A program made the translations under genes and the position numbers. Positions 32,071 to 39,798 of a stretch of 39,849 nucleotides of DNA are shown here, piece by piece (position 1 is the first letter of the stretch; every line of letters begins with the position of its first letter). A model generated the notes under the pieces. The model was not told where the DNA came from. It saw only the letters and a list, made by a program, of their open reading frames with translations, and made no database searches. Origin of the DNA: SIG603 sp964369225 (GTDB lineage Bacteria > Bacillota > Clostridia > Oscillospirales > Acutalibacteraceae); NCBI GenBank assembly GCA_964369225.1, contig CAYJER010000017.1, positions 1 to 39,849 of the forward strand, in the 5' to 3' direction.

Positions 32071-32175
32071 AATTGTAGGGAACGGTCTTGACCGTTCCGA
32101 GGAAATTTAGTCAAAACTCCGAGTTTTCGGAACGGTCAAGACCGTTCCCTACATTAATTTGTGAAATTTATCGAA
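32071..32175. repeat. TGTAGGG element, copy J, with GGAACGGTC core
   Basis: Arms TTGTAGGGAACGGTCTTGAC at about 32073 and its inverse ending GACCGTTCCCTACA near 32153. Each arm carries GGAACGGTCTTGACCGTTCC, itself a palindrome. The right flank is TTAATTTGTGAAATTTATCG. Confidence 0.9.
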
Positions 32176-32184
32176 TTAATTTTT

Positions 32185-33036
32185 CTATTTTGCCGAAATT
32201 ACATTTGCAATTCTTGCGAAGTCTTCCATGCTAAGGGCTTCTCCTCTTTTATTTGTGTCTATTTGGGCTTCATCTAAAACCTCTTTAATTGTAGCCTTAT
32301 CCATGCTCATTCCGCTTGATAATGAATTTAAAAGGTTTTTTCTTCTTTGCCCAAAGGCAGATTTAACTAGTTTAAAGAATATTTTTTCATCGTCTACCTT
32401 TACAGGAGGCTCTTTAAGCACATTTAACCTAATAACAGTAGAATCTACATTAGGAGCCGGCATAAAGCTTCCACGGCTTACCTGAAAGAGTATTTCAGGC
32501 TCACAATAATATCTTACAGCTGCACTAATTGCTCCACAGTCACGAGTTCCAGGAGTAGCACAAAGCCTTTGAGCCGCCTCTTTTTGAACCATAACTGTTA
32601 TTGCCTTTAAAGGTAATTTCTCCTCTAAAAATCGCATAACCACTGGTGATGTAATATAATAAGGTAGGTTTGCACATACGCTGACTTCTTGCCCACCAAA
32701 TTCTTCTTCGATTAGTTTTTTAAGGTTTACTTTTAGTATATCCTCATTAACTATTTTTACGTTTTGGCAATCTATAAGACTTTCGCCTAAAACAGGTAGT
32801 AGCCTTGTGTCAAGCTCTACGCAAACTACTTTTTTGGCTCTTTGTGAAAGTTCGTATGTAAGCACTCCTACGCCTGCACCAACTTCTATTACGCCGTCTT
32901 CACATTTTGAGTTTTCTGCCATTTTAGGGCAAACACTAGGATTGATTAAAAAGTTTTGACCTAGAGCCTTAGAAAAGCCTACGCCGTGTCTGTTCATCAA
33001 TTCTTTAATATAAGATATATCTGAAAGCTTTGACAT
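32185..33036 (-). CDS. rsmA: 16S rRNA adenine dimethyltransferase
   Basis: A 283-residue KsgA-type enzyme that dimethylates two adenines at the 3' end of 16S rRNA. Motifs: KALGQNFLINPSVC at the N-terminus, SAM-binding VIEVGAGVGVLTYELS and VCVELD, catalytic ANLPYYITSPVVM. MVQKEAAQRLCA and GQRRKNLLNSL complete the family pattern. ATG at 33036 has AAGGAG upstream. The stop lies ten bases from repeat copy J. Confidence 0.97.
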   Translation of the reverse strand: MSKLSDISYIKELMNRHGVGFSKALGQNFLINPSVCPKMAENSKCEDGVIEVGAGVGVLTYELSQRAKKVVCVELDTRLLPVLGESLIDCQNVKIVNEDILKVNLKKLIEEEFGGQEVSVCANLPYYITSPVVMRFLEEKLPLKAITVMVQKEAAQRLCATPGTRDCGAISAAVRYYCEPEILFQVSRGSFMPAPNVDSTVIRLNVLKEPPVKVDDEKIFFKLVKSAFGQRRKNLLNSLSSGMSMDKATIKEVLDEAQIDTNKRGEALSMEDFARIANVISAK

Positions 33037-33066
33037 TTAAATCTCCTTAAAAAAATTTGTAACACA

Positions 33067-33104
33067 TTTTTCGTTTTAACATAAACTGTTAATATAAACG
33101 AAAA
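33067..33104 (+). promoter_or_regulatory. Inverted repeat next to the Cys/Gly-rich gene's ribosome binding site
   Basis: TTTTCGTTT near 33068 and AAACGAAAA near 33096 can pair across a 20-base loop. The second arm runs into AGGAGG of the small gene at 33119, so the stem could influence its translation. Confidence 0.45.
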
Positions 33105-33118
33105 GGAGGCACGATAAT

Positions 33119-33256
33119 ATGTGCAATAATTTAGGTAGTGGATGTTCTTGGATAATCATAATCGTTCTAATTCTTGTTTGTTGCGGTGGCTGCGGCGGTA
33201 GCTTCTTTAACAATGGTTGTGGCTGTGGCTGTAACAATGGTTGCGGTTGTAACTAA
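33119..33256 (+). CDS. 45-residue Cys/Gly-rich membrane microprotein
   Basis: An ATG with a perfect AAAGGAGG site and a terminator after the stop. The product starts MCNNLGSGCSWIII, has a hydrophobic segment IIIIVLILV, then CCGGCGGSFFNNGCGCGCN and NGCGCN. About ten of the 45 residues are Cys. Similar tiny Cys/Gly-rich proteins (sometimes labelled chorion-like) occur in clostridia, and some small hydrophobic ones are linked to spores. Function is unknown. Confidence 0.75.
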   Translation: MCNNLGSGCSWIIIIVLILVCCGGCGGSFFNNGCGCGCNNGCGCN

Positions 33257-33284
33257 TTTTCAAAACACATAGTTTAAGGCTTTT

Positions 33285-33311
33285 GGGGACTGGTAAAACA
33301 GTCCTCTTTTG
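33285..33311 (+). terminator. Terminator after the microprotein gene
   Basis: GGACTG at 33287-33292 pairs with CAGTCC at 33299-33304, followed by TCTTTT. Confidence 0.75.
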
Positions 33312-33349
33312 CTATGTTTATTAAAACTAAATACACAAATTTAAAGCTT

Positions 33350-33457
33350 AATTGTAGGGGCGGATATTATCCGCCTGTGAAATTTAGACGAAATTACGGG
33401 CTTTTTAGGCGGATAATATCCGCCCCTACATTAATTTGTACGTTTTACGAATTAACT
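33350..33457. repeat. TGTAGGG element, copy K
   Basis: Arms at about 33350-33376 and 33405-33431 with the GGCGGATATTATCCGCC core. The right flank is TTAATTTGTACGTTTTACGA. Confidence 0.9.
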
Positions 33458-33461
33458 TTAA

Positions 33462-33519
33462 GAAAAAAATCCGCAAGGATTTTCACATAAACTATTCACT
33501 CTTCACTTTTCACTAAATT
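33462..33519 (+). repeat. TTTTCACT-type repeat
   Basis: AATCCGCAAGGATTTTCACA followed by TAAACTATTCACTCTTCACT and TTTCACTAAATT. It ends six bases before the stop of the PLC-like gene. Confidence 0.85.
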
Positions 33520-33524
33520 AAAAC

Positions 33525-34400
33525 TTAGCCGAATGGTTCGTTGTCGGTGATTTGGTTAGGTTTAGAAATTCCTATGTTGTTAATTGTTTCTACCGCTCTT
33601 GCATAAGCTTGATCCATAATTTCGAAGAAATCTTCAGTTCTCTCTCTTCCGTATCTATCAAGCCACGGACTTTTGTTTAGATTCATATAGTCAAATATGT
33701 CACTCTCCATGTCAGGTCTAAAATGGCAAGTAAATTTTCTCTTGCCAGCTCCCTCAATGCCTGAAAGTATTGTCTTTTTTATTCCCCAACTGTCTTTTAC
33801 AAACGAAAACACCTTTGCTGAGTCGTCAATGACTTGTCTCATGATGTTAAGACCTAAAACATTTCCGTATAATTTCTCTATTAAGAAAGAATAAAAAACC
33901 GCTATTTCTTCCTTAATTTCATTGCTTACCTTAAAATATTTTCCAATATTAACCTTATTTGCTAGTTCTCCTGTTTGAGATCTGTATACAATTGTATCTA
34001 TTGCAGACTCTGTTTCTATATGTAGAATACTTTCTGTTTGCCTTTTATCGTCTATTAATTGCTCTTTAGCCACGTGGTTTATGTAAGGGTGACAGCTACT
34101 ATCCAAACTATAGTGGCAGATAAACCCTAAGAAATATGAGGCAACTATAGGTGAATTTTTTCTTGCTACATATTCTCTCATATATGATATTAACTTATTT
34201 GGCAAACATTTATGTAGTGCTTCTCCATATTCTTTTAGGCTGTCGCCTTTCATCCATGGGAAAAATCTATGTGTAAAAAACACGTCTGGCCCTTGAGAAC
34301 CAAATATAAAGGCCTCTTCATTTATTTCAATTTTATTTGTATTTACTACATGGTCTAATACTTTTTCTGCAAATATTGCGTGTGTTATTGCTGCAGGCAT
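33525..34400 (-). CDS. Zinc-dependent phospholipase C-like protein
   Basis: A 291-residue protein resembling the zinc-dependent phospholipase C fold: MPAAITHAIFAEKVLDHV, FIFGSQGPDVFFTHRFFPWM, SYFLGFICHYSLDSSCHPYI. His and Asp residues at the right places could bind zinc. It has no signal peptide, so it is probably cytoplasmic and not the secreted toxin type; the true substrate is unknown. It follows the pseudouridine synthase gene by two bases on the same strand, at the end of the nusB-xse-ispA run. Confidence 0.85.
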   Translation of the reverse strand: MPAAITHAIFAEKVLDHVVNTNKIEINEEAFIFGSQGPDVFFTHRFFPWMKGDSLKEYGEALHKCLPNKLISYMREYVARKNSPIVASYFLGFICHYSLDSSCHPYINHVAKEQLIDDKRQTESILHIETESAIDTIVYRSQTGELANKVNIGKYFKVSNEIKEEIAVFYSFLIEKLYGNVLGLNIMRQVIDDSAKVFSFVKDSWGIKKTILSGIEGAGKRKFTCHFRPDMESDIFDYMNLNKSPWLDRYGRERTEDFFEIMDQAYARAVETINNIGISKPNQITDNEPFG

Positions 34401-34402
34401 CG

Positions 34403-35236
34403 TTATCCCTCCATTATCTTTGCCATGTCATGTGGCAGTATTGTATTTATTTCTTTTTTAAAATTTAGCGCCTTGTTCTCAATTATTATTTTGCTACAAT
34501 GTAGGGCATGACGAGAAATAAACTGAGTATTTCCACCGTATAAATCATCCCCTAATAGAGGATGTCCTACACTTGCCATATGAACTCTTATTTGATGAGT
34601 TCTACCAGTATAGATTATCACTCTTACAAGGCTTATATTGTCATTTTTTGTCTTAATCTTAATATATTTTGTCTGGGCAGGTTTCCCACTGCCAACAGCT
34701 CTCTTAATTCTGCTACCCTCTGCCAAACAGATAGGTGTATCTATATACTCTTCATCCTTAGTAACTCCGTGACAAATGGCGATATACTCTTTATTTATAA
34801 GGCTTGAAGAAGCTATTTTATTTTTTGCTATGCACATTATTCCACTAGTGTTTCTATCTAATCTATAAATCGGTCTAAAAACCATTCCTTTATAATGATA
34901 GGCATAGGCATTTAAAAGTGAGCCTGTCATGTGAACACCAGCTGGATACACAGCCATAAAACTCGGTTTATTTACTACTAAAAAATTCTCGTCGTCATAC
35001 AAAATATCAAGCTTGATATTCTCTGGAACATAGTCAGTTGTGCCTTTATTCTCTGGGATAATCGTTAGTTTATCACCCTTATACATAATTTTTCTGACTG
35101 TTGCATGTTCCCCATTTACAAATATACCCGATGATTTAAGTTTTGTCAAAGCTTTTGCGGAAATTTCTAAATTTTTCCTTAAAAAAGTTTTTACATCTAT
35201 TTGCTCTTGTTCTATTATATAGCTTATTTCACTCAT
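34403..35236 (-). CDS. RluA-family pseudouridine synthase
   Basis: A 277-residue enzyme. An S4-like RNA-binding domain at the N-terminus (VDVKTFLRKNLEISAKALTK ... GIFVNGEHA) precedes the catalytic domain. The catalytic Asp lies in YRLDRNTSGIMCIAKN (usual HRLDRxTSG). GRTHQIRVHMASVGHPLLGD and HALHCSKI follow. It isomerises uridine in rRNA or tRNA; the site cannot be assigned. Its ATG overlaps the ispA stop (ATGA). Confidence 0.93.
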   Translation of the reverse strand: MSEISYIIEQEQIDVKTFLRKNLEISAKALTKLKSSGIFVNGEHATVRKIMYKGDKLTIIPENKGTTDYVPENIKLDILYDDENFLVVNKPSFMAVYPAGVHMTGSLLNAYAYHYKGMVFRPIYRLDRNTSGIMCIAKNKIASSSLINKEYIAICHGVTKDEEYIDTPICLAEGSRIKRAVGSGKPAQTKYIKIKTKNDNISLVRVIIYTGRTHQIRVHMASVGHPLLGDDLYGGNTQFISRHALHCSKIIIENKALNFKKEINTILPHDMAKIMEG

Positions 35237-36087
35237 TTTGTTCTATTTTTCATCTTTATTGCAAAATCTTTCAAGAACTTAATGTCTCCACTAAAACTCT
35301 CTAAAGCGTTTATCGCTGTGTTAGTATATTCTTCTACTAAATTTTGTGCGTTCTCTAAGCCTAACAAGTTTACATAATTGAATTTGTCGCAAACCTCGTC
35401 CATTCCTGTATTCTTGCCTAGCTCTTTAGCGTCACCAATAACGTCTAAAATATCGTCTCTAATTTGGAACGCCATTCCAACACCTTTTGCATATGTCTTA
35501 GCAAACTCTAGCTCTTCATTAGTTCCGCCGGCTACAATTACACCCATTTCACAGGCTGCACTGATTATTGCAACTGTTTTGCCTAAATCCATTGCCTCTA
35601 ACTCTTCTAAATCTATTTTTCTGCCTTCAGAGGCTAAATCTATGACTTGTCCGCCTATCATTCCGTTTACACCAGAATAATAAGCCATTGTTTTGCTTGC
35701 CTTTACTGCCTTATCGGCTGAAACATCTGCATTTAGCATGGTTTCAAACGCAAGATTTAAAAGCGCATCGCCTGCAAGTAGGGCTATGTCCTCGCCGAAA
35801 ACCTTATGGTTTGTAGGTTTACCTCTTCTTAAATCGTCGTTATCCATACACGGCAAATCGTCGTGAATTAAAGAATAGCAGTGAATCATTTCCACAGCAC
35901 AAGCAAAAGGCATTGCTGTTTGCTCATTTGCATTTAACAATTTAGCAAATTCAAGGCACAGAATAGGCCTTACCCTTTTACCCTCTGCCATAAGGCTGTA
36001 TTCCATTGCCTTATAGATTGTTTCTTTATATTTTTTATCAAAATTATTTAAGTAGCCGTTTAAGGCTGTGTCTATTTTATTTATCAT
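35233..36087 (-). CDS. ispA: Polyprenyl (farnesyl-type) diphosphate synthase
   Basis: A 284-residue all-helical prenyl transferase that condenses isopentenyl and allylic diphosphates. First Asp-rich motif in IHDDLPCMDNDDLRRGKPT, second in QIRDDILDVIGD. GKRVRPILCLE and HKVFGEDIALLAGDALL are typical. It is five bases downstream of xseB, the common clostridial order nusB-xseA-xseB-ispA. A dxs gene, often next, is absent here. Confidence 0.95.
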   Translation of the reverse strand: MINKIDTALNGYLNNFDKKYKETIYKAMEYSLMAEGKRVRPILCLEFAKLLNANEQTAMPFACAVEMIHCYSLIHDDLPCMDNDDLRRGKPTNHKVFGEDIALLAGDALLNLAFETMLNADVSADKAVKASKTMAYYSGVNGMIGGQVIDLASEGRKIDLEELEAMDLGKTVAIISAACEMGVIVAGGTNEELEFAKTYAKGVGMAFQIRDDILDVIGDAKELGKNTGMDEVCDKFNYVNLLGLENAQNLVEEYTNTAINALESFSGDIKFLKDFAIKMKNRTK

Positions 36088-36092
36088 TAAAA

Positions 36093-36284
36093 TTAAACCT
36101 CTGTAATTTCATCTACCTTTTTTCTTGCGTCTTCTAATATTTTATAGCAGTAGGCAGAAAGTTTTGTTCCCTCTTCAAACAGTTTTAAAGATTGCTCAAG
36201 GTCTGCCTTGTTTAGTTCTAATTCTTTTGTTATGATTTGAAGCCTTGTTAAAGCCTCTTCGTAACTTAATTTTTTGTTTGCCAT
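36093..36284 (-). CDS. xseB: Exodeoxyribonuclease VII small subunit
   Basis: A 63-residue protein with the family pattern SYEEALTRLQIITKELE and ADLEQSLKLFEEGTKLS, forming two helices that bind XseA. It normally sits directly after xseA; here 371 bases of repeats separate the two. Confidence 0.95.
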   Translation of the reverse strand: MANKKLSYEEALTRLQIITKELELNKADLEQSLKLFEEGTKLSAYCYKILEDARKKVDEITEV

Positions 36285-36337
36285 TTTATTTCCTCATGTT
36301 TTGTTGTTGTATGGATAAAAACAAATTTGTTAAATTA

Positions 36338-36681
36338 TTGTAGGGGCGGATATTATCCGCCTAATAAATTTAGGCATAATTTCAGACTTTATAGGCGGAT
36401 AATATCCGCCCCTACAATTAATCATTAGGATTTTCACAATAACTTTTCACTCTTCATTTTTCACTTTTCACTAAATTCCCACGGGACGGAAAACCCGTCC
36501 CCTACATGGCTAAATTTGCCTAAGAGGCACGTCTGGTCTGAGTGCCCTCCCCTACAATATTTTAACAAATTTATTTTTAATCCATACAAAATTTTCATTT
36601 TAAAAAGTCTTTAATCAAAAAATCCGCAAGGATTTTCACAATAACTTTTCACTCTTCATTTTTCACTTTTCACTAAGTTCA
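36338..36681. repeat. Repeat cluster splitting xseA and xseB (copies L and M)
   Basis: In order: a complete TGTAGGG element with the GGCGGATATTATCCGCC core (36338-36418); a TTTTCACT-type repeat (36424-36477); a half unit with GGGACGGAAAACCCGTCCC and the flank GAGGCACGTCTGGTCTGAGT up to CCCCTACAAT (36481-36558); an AT linker; and a second TTTTCACT-type repeat (36600-36681). The last one overlaps the end of xseA. Confidence 0.9.
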
Positions 36682-37846
36682 CCCTAGCTTTAACTGTTCC
36701 GTCTGTCATAATAATGTCAAGATTATCGTTTTCGCTTAAATCTTTAACGCTATTTACAAGCTTTTCTCCTTTTTTAACAAGCGAGTAACCCCTAGCCATG
36801 GTCTTTAAAGGGCTTAAATTGTCAAGGTTGCTTGCTAATTTTTGCAATATGTGAGTTTTTTCCTCGAAATACAGACTTTTACTGTACTTAAGTCTATCTT
36901 TAACGGCGTTTAGCCTGTCTTCTGCGTTTTGAATTCTATTTTTAATGAGCGTTTCAGGAGGCTTCAAACTGTCTAGCCTCATCTCATGATTGTCAATTTT
37001 AGTGTTTATAGAGCTTAACAAAAAGCTCTTAAATGATTTAATTCTCTGAAATTCTATGTCTATGTCGGGTGTTACCTTTTCCGCCGCCTCGCTTGGGGTG
37101 GCAGCCCTTAAATCTGCCACATAATCACAGATTGTAAAATCGTTTTCGTGTCCAACAGCGGATACAACAGCCGTCTTACAAGCTGCAATTTTTCTTGCAA
37201 GTTCTTCACTGTTAAACGCCCAAAGGTCCTCTAGCGAACCTCCGCCCCTGCCTATAATTATAACGTCGTTATTATCTTCATCCGCCTTAAGCAAGGAACT
37301 TATAAGTTCAGGAACTGCATTTTCACCCTGAACCGTACATGGGTAAAGCTTAATTTTAGCAACAGGCCAACGCCTTTGCAATATGCTGAATATATCTCTT
37401 ACCGCTGCCCCTGTAGACGATGTTATCACCGCTATTTTTTGTGGATAAAACGGTAGAGCTTTTTTATTTTCAAATAGTCCCTCTTGTTTTAGTTTGTCCC
37501 AAAGTTGTTCATACGCCAGGTTTAAAGCTCCCAATCCATCTGGTTGCATGTCATCAACATACAATTGGTATTGTCCTGTTGCTTCATAAAGCGATACTCT
37601 AGCCTTAACTAAGACTTTCATTCCGTCTTTAAGTGCAAACCTAATCTTTCTTGCATTTTGGGCGAACATAACTGCCTTTATAACAGATTTTTCATCTTTT
37701 AAAGAAAAATATACATGCCCAGATTTATAATGATTGCTTAAATTGGATATTTCACCGATTACAAACACTCTTTTTAAATTTAAATCGTTCTCAATTATTG
37801 ATTTTATATAAAAATTAATCTGAGAAACGCTAATTACATCCTTCAT
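36656..37846 (-). CDS. xseA: Exodeoxyribonuclease VII large subunit
   Basis: A 396-residue nuclease that, with XseB, degrades single-stranded DNA. An N-terminal OB fold (VFVIGEISNLSNHYKSGHVY) precedes the catalytic domain, with KIAVITSSTGAAVRDIF, DVIIIGRGGGSLEDLWAFN and VVSAVGHENDFTICDYVADLRA. Coiled coils form the C-terminal third. The last residues (NLVKSEK) are encoded by the overlapping TTTTCACT-type repeat. The ATG at 37846 lacks a clear ribosome binding site and abuts a start-linked leader element. Confidence 0.96.
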   Translation of the reverse strand: MKDVISVSQINFYIKSIIENDLNLKRVFVIGEISNLSNHYKSGHVYFSLKDEKSVIKAVMFAQNARKIRFALKDGMKVLVKARVSLYEATGQYQLYVDDMQPDGLGALNLAYEQLWDKLKQEGLFENKKALPFYPQKIAVITSSTGAAVRDIFSILQRRWPVAKIKLYPCTVQGENAVPELISSLLKADEDNNDVIIIGRGGGSLEDLWAFNSEELARKIAACKTAVVSAVGHENDFTICDYVADLRAATPSEAAEKVTPDIDIEFQRIKSFKSFLLSSINTKIDNHEMRLDSLKPPETLIKNRIQNAEDRLNAVKDRLKYSKSLYFEEKTHILQKLASNLDNLSPLKTMARGYSLVKKGEKLVNSVKDLSENDNLDIIMTDGTVKARVNLVKSEK

Positions 37847-37981
37847 ATGACTGCGTCATTTTTGCCGTCCCTACAATAGCAAAAATCAGGGTTTGTTCCC
37901 CGTGACTATCCTTTCTATATAATCTTTCAAACTTGTGACTATGCTTTAACCTTTCATAGCAAAAATTAGGGTTTGTTCCGA
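37847..37981 (-). promoter_or_regulatory. Start-linked leader element, copy 6, plus a truncated tandem copy
   Basis: On the minus strand, GAAAGGATAGTCACGGGGAA begins near 37916 and ATGACGCAGTCAT ends immediately before the xseA ATG. The middle has been altered to TTGTAGGGACGGCAAAAATG, which looks like contact with a TGTAGGG repeat. A second partial copy (GGAACAAACCCTAATTTTTG, then CTATGAAAGG) lies at 37948-37981. Confidence 0.7.
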
Positions 37982-38051
37982 TAATTGGTAACTTAAGCAA
38001 ACTTAAATGTATATTGTAGTACCATGTTAAATCTAAAACTTTACATTTAAC

Positions 38052-38310
38052 CATGTAGGGGACGGGTTTTCCGTCCCGTGAAAATTTAACTAAAACCTGT
38101 AGTTTTTCGGGAGGGCACGGAGACCAGACGTGCCTCTTAGCAAATTTAACCATGTAGGGGCGGATATTATCCGCCTAAAAATTTGGTGATTTTGCCTAAG
38201 TTTCATAGGCGGATAATATCCGCCCCTACATGGATTTGTGCGTTTTAACGAATTAATTTTTAATCAAAAAACGTAAGAGGCACGTCTGCACTCAGACCCT
38301 CCCCTACAAT
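38052..38310. repeat. Composite TGTAGGG elements, copy N
   Basis: A half unit with core GGGACGGGTTTTCCGTCCC (38054-38079) is joined to an outer arm GAGGGCACGGAGACCAGACG. Then comes a full GGCGGATATTATCCGCC unit (arms about 38150-38176 and 38205-38231). The right flank ends GACCCTCCCCTACAAT near 38310. It fills the gap between xseA and the TsaD-like gene. Confidence 0.9.
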
Positions 38311-38322
38311 ATATTAATAAAT

Positions 38323-39255
38323 TTATTTTTTATCCATACAAGGGTTTTCACTATTCATAGCCGATAGTATCGCCACTCCAGAGGCATTGTCACAAGAGAA
38401 ATCACTTTGGGCAAAATAAGCCTCATATTTATTTTGAAAATATTCCCTAATCAAACTGTTAGAGGCCACACCACCCGAGAAAATTATAGGCAAACCCTTA
38501 TATTCTTCAAGCAAGTTTACAAGAACTTTCTCTAGGCTATCAATTATAAATTGTAGGCAATATCTAGCTATATAAGAGTGTTCTAAGCCATTTTCAAGCA
38601 TTTTTTTGCATTGGTTTTCAACGCCTGACAGTGAATAATCGTAATTTTTAACCGATACCTTTGTCTTTATATTGTAGTCAATTTCTAAAGCCAATTGTTC
38701 TAAAGCCTTTCCACAAGGAAAATTAAGACCTAACATTAAACCTACTCTATCCACAGCCTGTCCAGGGCTTAAATCAAGGGTCTTAGAAACCAACTCAAGT
38801 TTTGAGTACACACCGTTTGTCGAAACTAAACCTTCACCCGTTCCACCTGAAAGATGAAATGCAATAAATGCTTTATCTAAAAGATCTAGTCTTCCACACG
38901 AATAAAGTGCGGCTGCAATATGCCCTTGTTGGTGCGAAAAGCAATTTACAGGCACATTTAATGCTTGTCCTAGACTTAGGGCGAAAGAATTACCAACCAT
39001 AAAGCAAGGCATGTATGAGCCTTCTATATTTCTTGGTTTGTCTGACACGCCTATAGATTTAACATCGCCTATTGATAATTCTTTTAGAAGTTTTGGCAAT
39101 TGCTTAACATGCTGAAACACTGCCTCGTTTTGCCTTAAACCTAAGTTTCCCTCTTTTACTGCGAGTAATTTTTTTGAATGTATTACATTTTCGCCGTCAA
39201 ACAATGCTGTAGACGTTGTGTAATTGCTTGTGTCTATGCCTAAATGAGTGCTCAT
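38323..39255 (-). CDS. TsaD-like (Kae1/Gcp family) protein
   Basis: A 310-residue ASKHA-fold protein related to TsaD. It has an N-terminal GIDTSNYTTSTALFDG, the metal motif HQQGHIAAALYS (HxxxH), FHLSGGTGEGLV, and GQAVDRVGLMLGLNFPCGKAL. IIFSGGVASNSLIREYF is near the end. It is shorter and more diverged than true TsaD, which makes the tRNA t6A modification. It more likely is the clostridial paralogue found beside nusB and xseA. The C-terminal residues after SAMNSE fall in repeat-like sequence (ATCCATACAAGGGTTTTCAC). Start ATG overlaps the nusB stop (ATGA). Confidence 0.82.
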   Translation of the reverse strand: MSTHLGIDTSNYTTSTALFDGENVIHSKKLLAVKEGNLGLRQNEAVFQHVKQLPKLLKELSIGDVKSIGVSDKPRNIEGSYMPCFMVGNSFALSLGQALNVPVNCFSHQQGHIAAALYSCGRLDLLDKAFIAFHLSGGTGEGLVSTNGVYSKLELVSKTLDLSPGQAVDRVGLMLGLNFPCGKALEQLALEIDYNIKTKVSVKNYDYSLSGVENQCKKMLENGLEHSYIARYCLQFIIDSLEKVLVNLLEEYKGLPIIFSGGVASNSLIREYFQNKYEAYFAQSDFSCDNASGVAILSAMNSENPCMDKK

Positions 39256-39665
39256 TTCTTGTTTCCTACAATATCAAAGTCTTTTGCAATGCTAGAGAGT
39301 ACACCGTTTATATAAGAGGCGTCATCTTGTGTTCCAAAAGTTTTAGCTAATTCTACAGCCTCGTTTATACTAACACTTATTGGAATATTTCTCTCGAACA
39401 TCATTTCATATACACAAAGTCTTAAAACCGCTACAGACACCTTAGGTAATCTGCTGACATTCCATTTTAAAGAGTATTTATTAATTGCCTCATCGATTAA
39501 AACTTGATGCTGATCGGCTCCACATGCTAGAGTTAGTGCGTAGTCATCAATTTTACATTCACGTAATTCCTCGGCGCACATGATAATCTCTGGCATAAAA
39601 TCTTCTGTTACTGCTTGTTCAAAAAGCAACACAAAGGCTAACTCTCTTAATTCTTTTCTTGTCAT
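39252..39665 (-). CDS. nusB: Transcription antitermination factor NusB
   Basis: A 137-residue helical RNA-binding protein that, with NusE, acts in rRNA antitermination. Typical pattern: RKELRELAFVLLFEQAV at the N-terminus, then VSRLPKVSVAVLRLCVYEM and PISVSINEAVELAKTFG, with ASYINGVLSSIAKD at the end. ATG at 39665 sits behind AAAGGGAAT. First gene of the run that continues through TsaD-like, xseA, xseB and ispA. The upstream 39666-39798 shows nothing else. Confidence 0.95.
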   Translation of the reverse strand: MTRKELRELAFVLLFEQAVTEDFMPEIIMCAEELRECKIDDYALTLACGADQHQVLIDEAINKYSLKWNVSRLPKVSVAVLRLCVYEMMFERNIPISVSINEAVELAKTFGTQDDASYINGVLSSIAKDFDIVGNKK

Positions 39666-39798
39666 TATTTTTAAAATTCCCTTTCTATTTCAAAAGCCAT
39701 TTACGACTTATTTATTCTATATTATCTAAATTCTTGATTGTATTGGAGGGTATCAAGCTTTAGAATTTAAGCAAACTTCATTCTATTTAGCAACGAAA

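Noticed and set aside
37830..38153. 107-codon minus-strand frame upstream of xseA
   Set aside because: Its sequence is a translation of the TGTAGGG repeat and the start-linked leader element (for example RHVWSPCPPEK comes from the repeat flank). No ribosome binding site or family resemblance.
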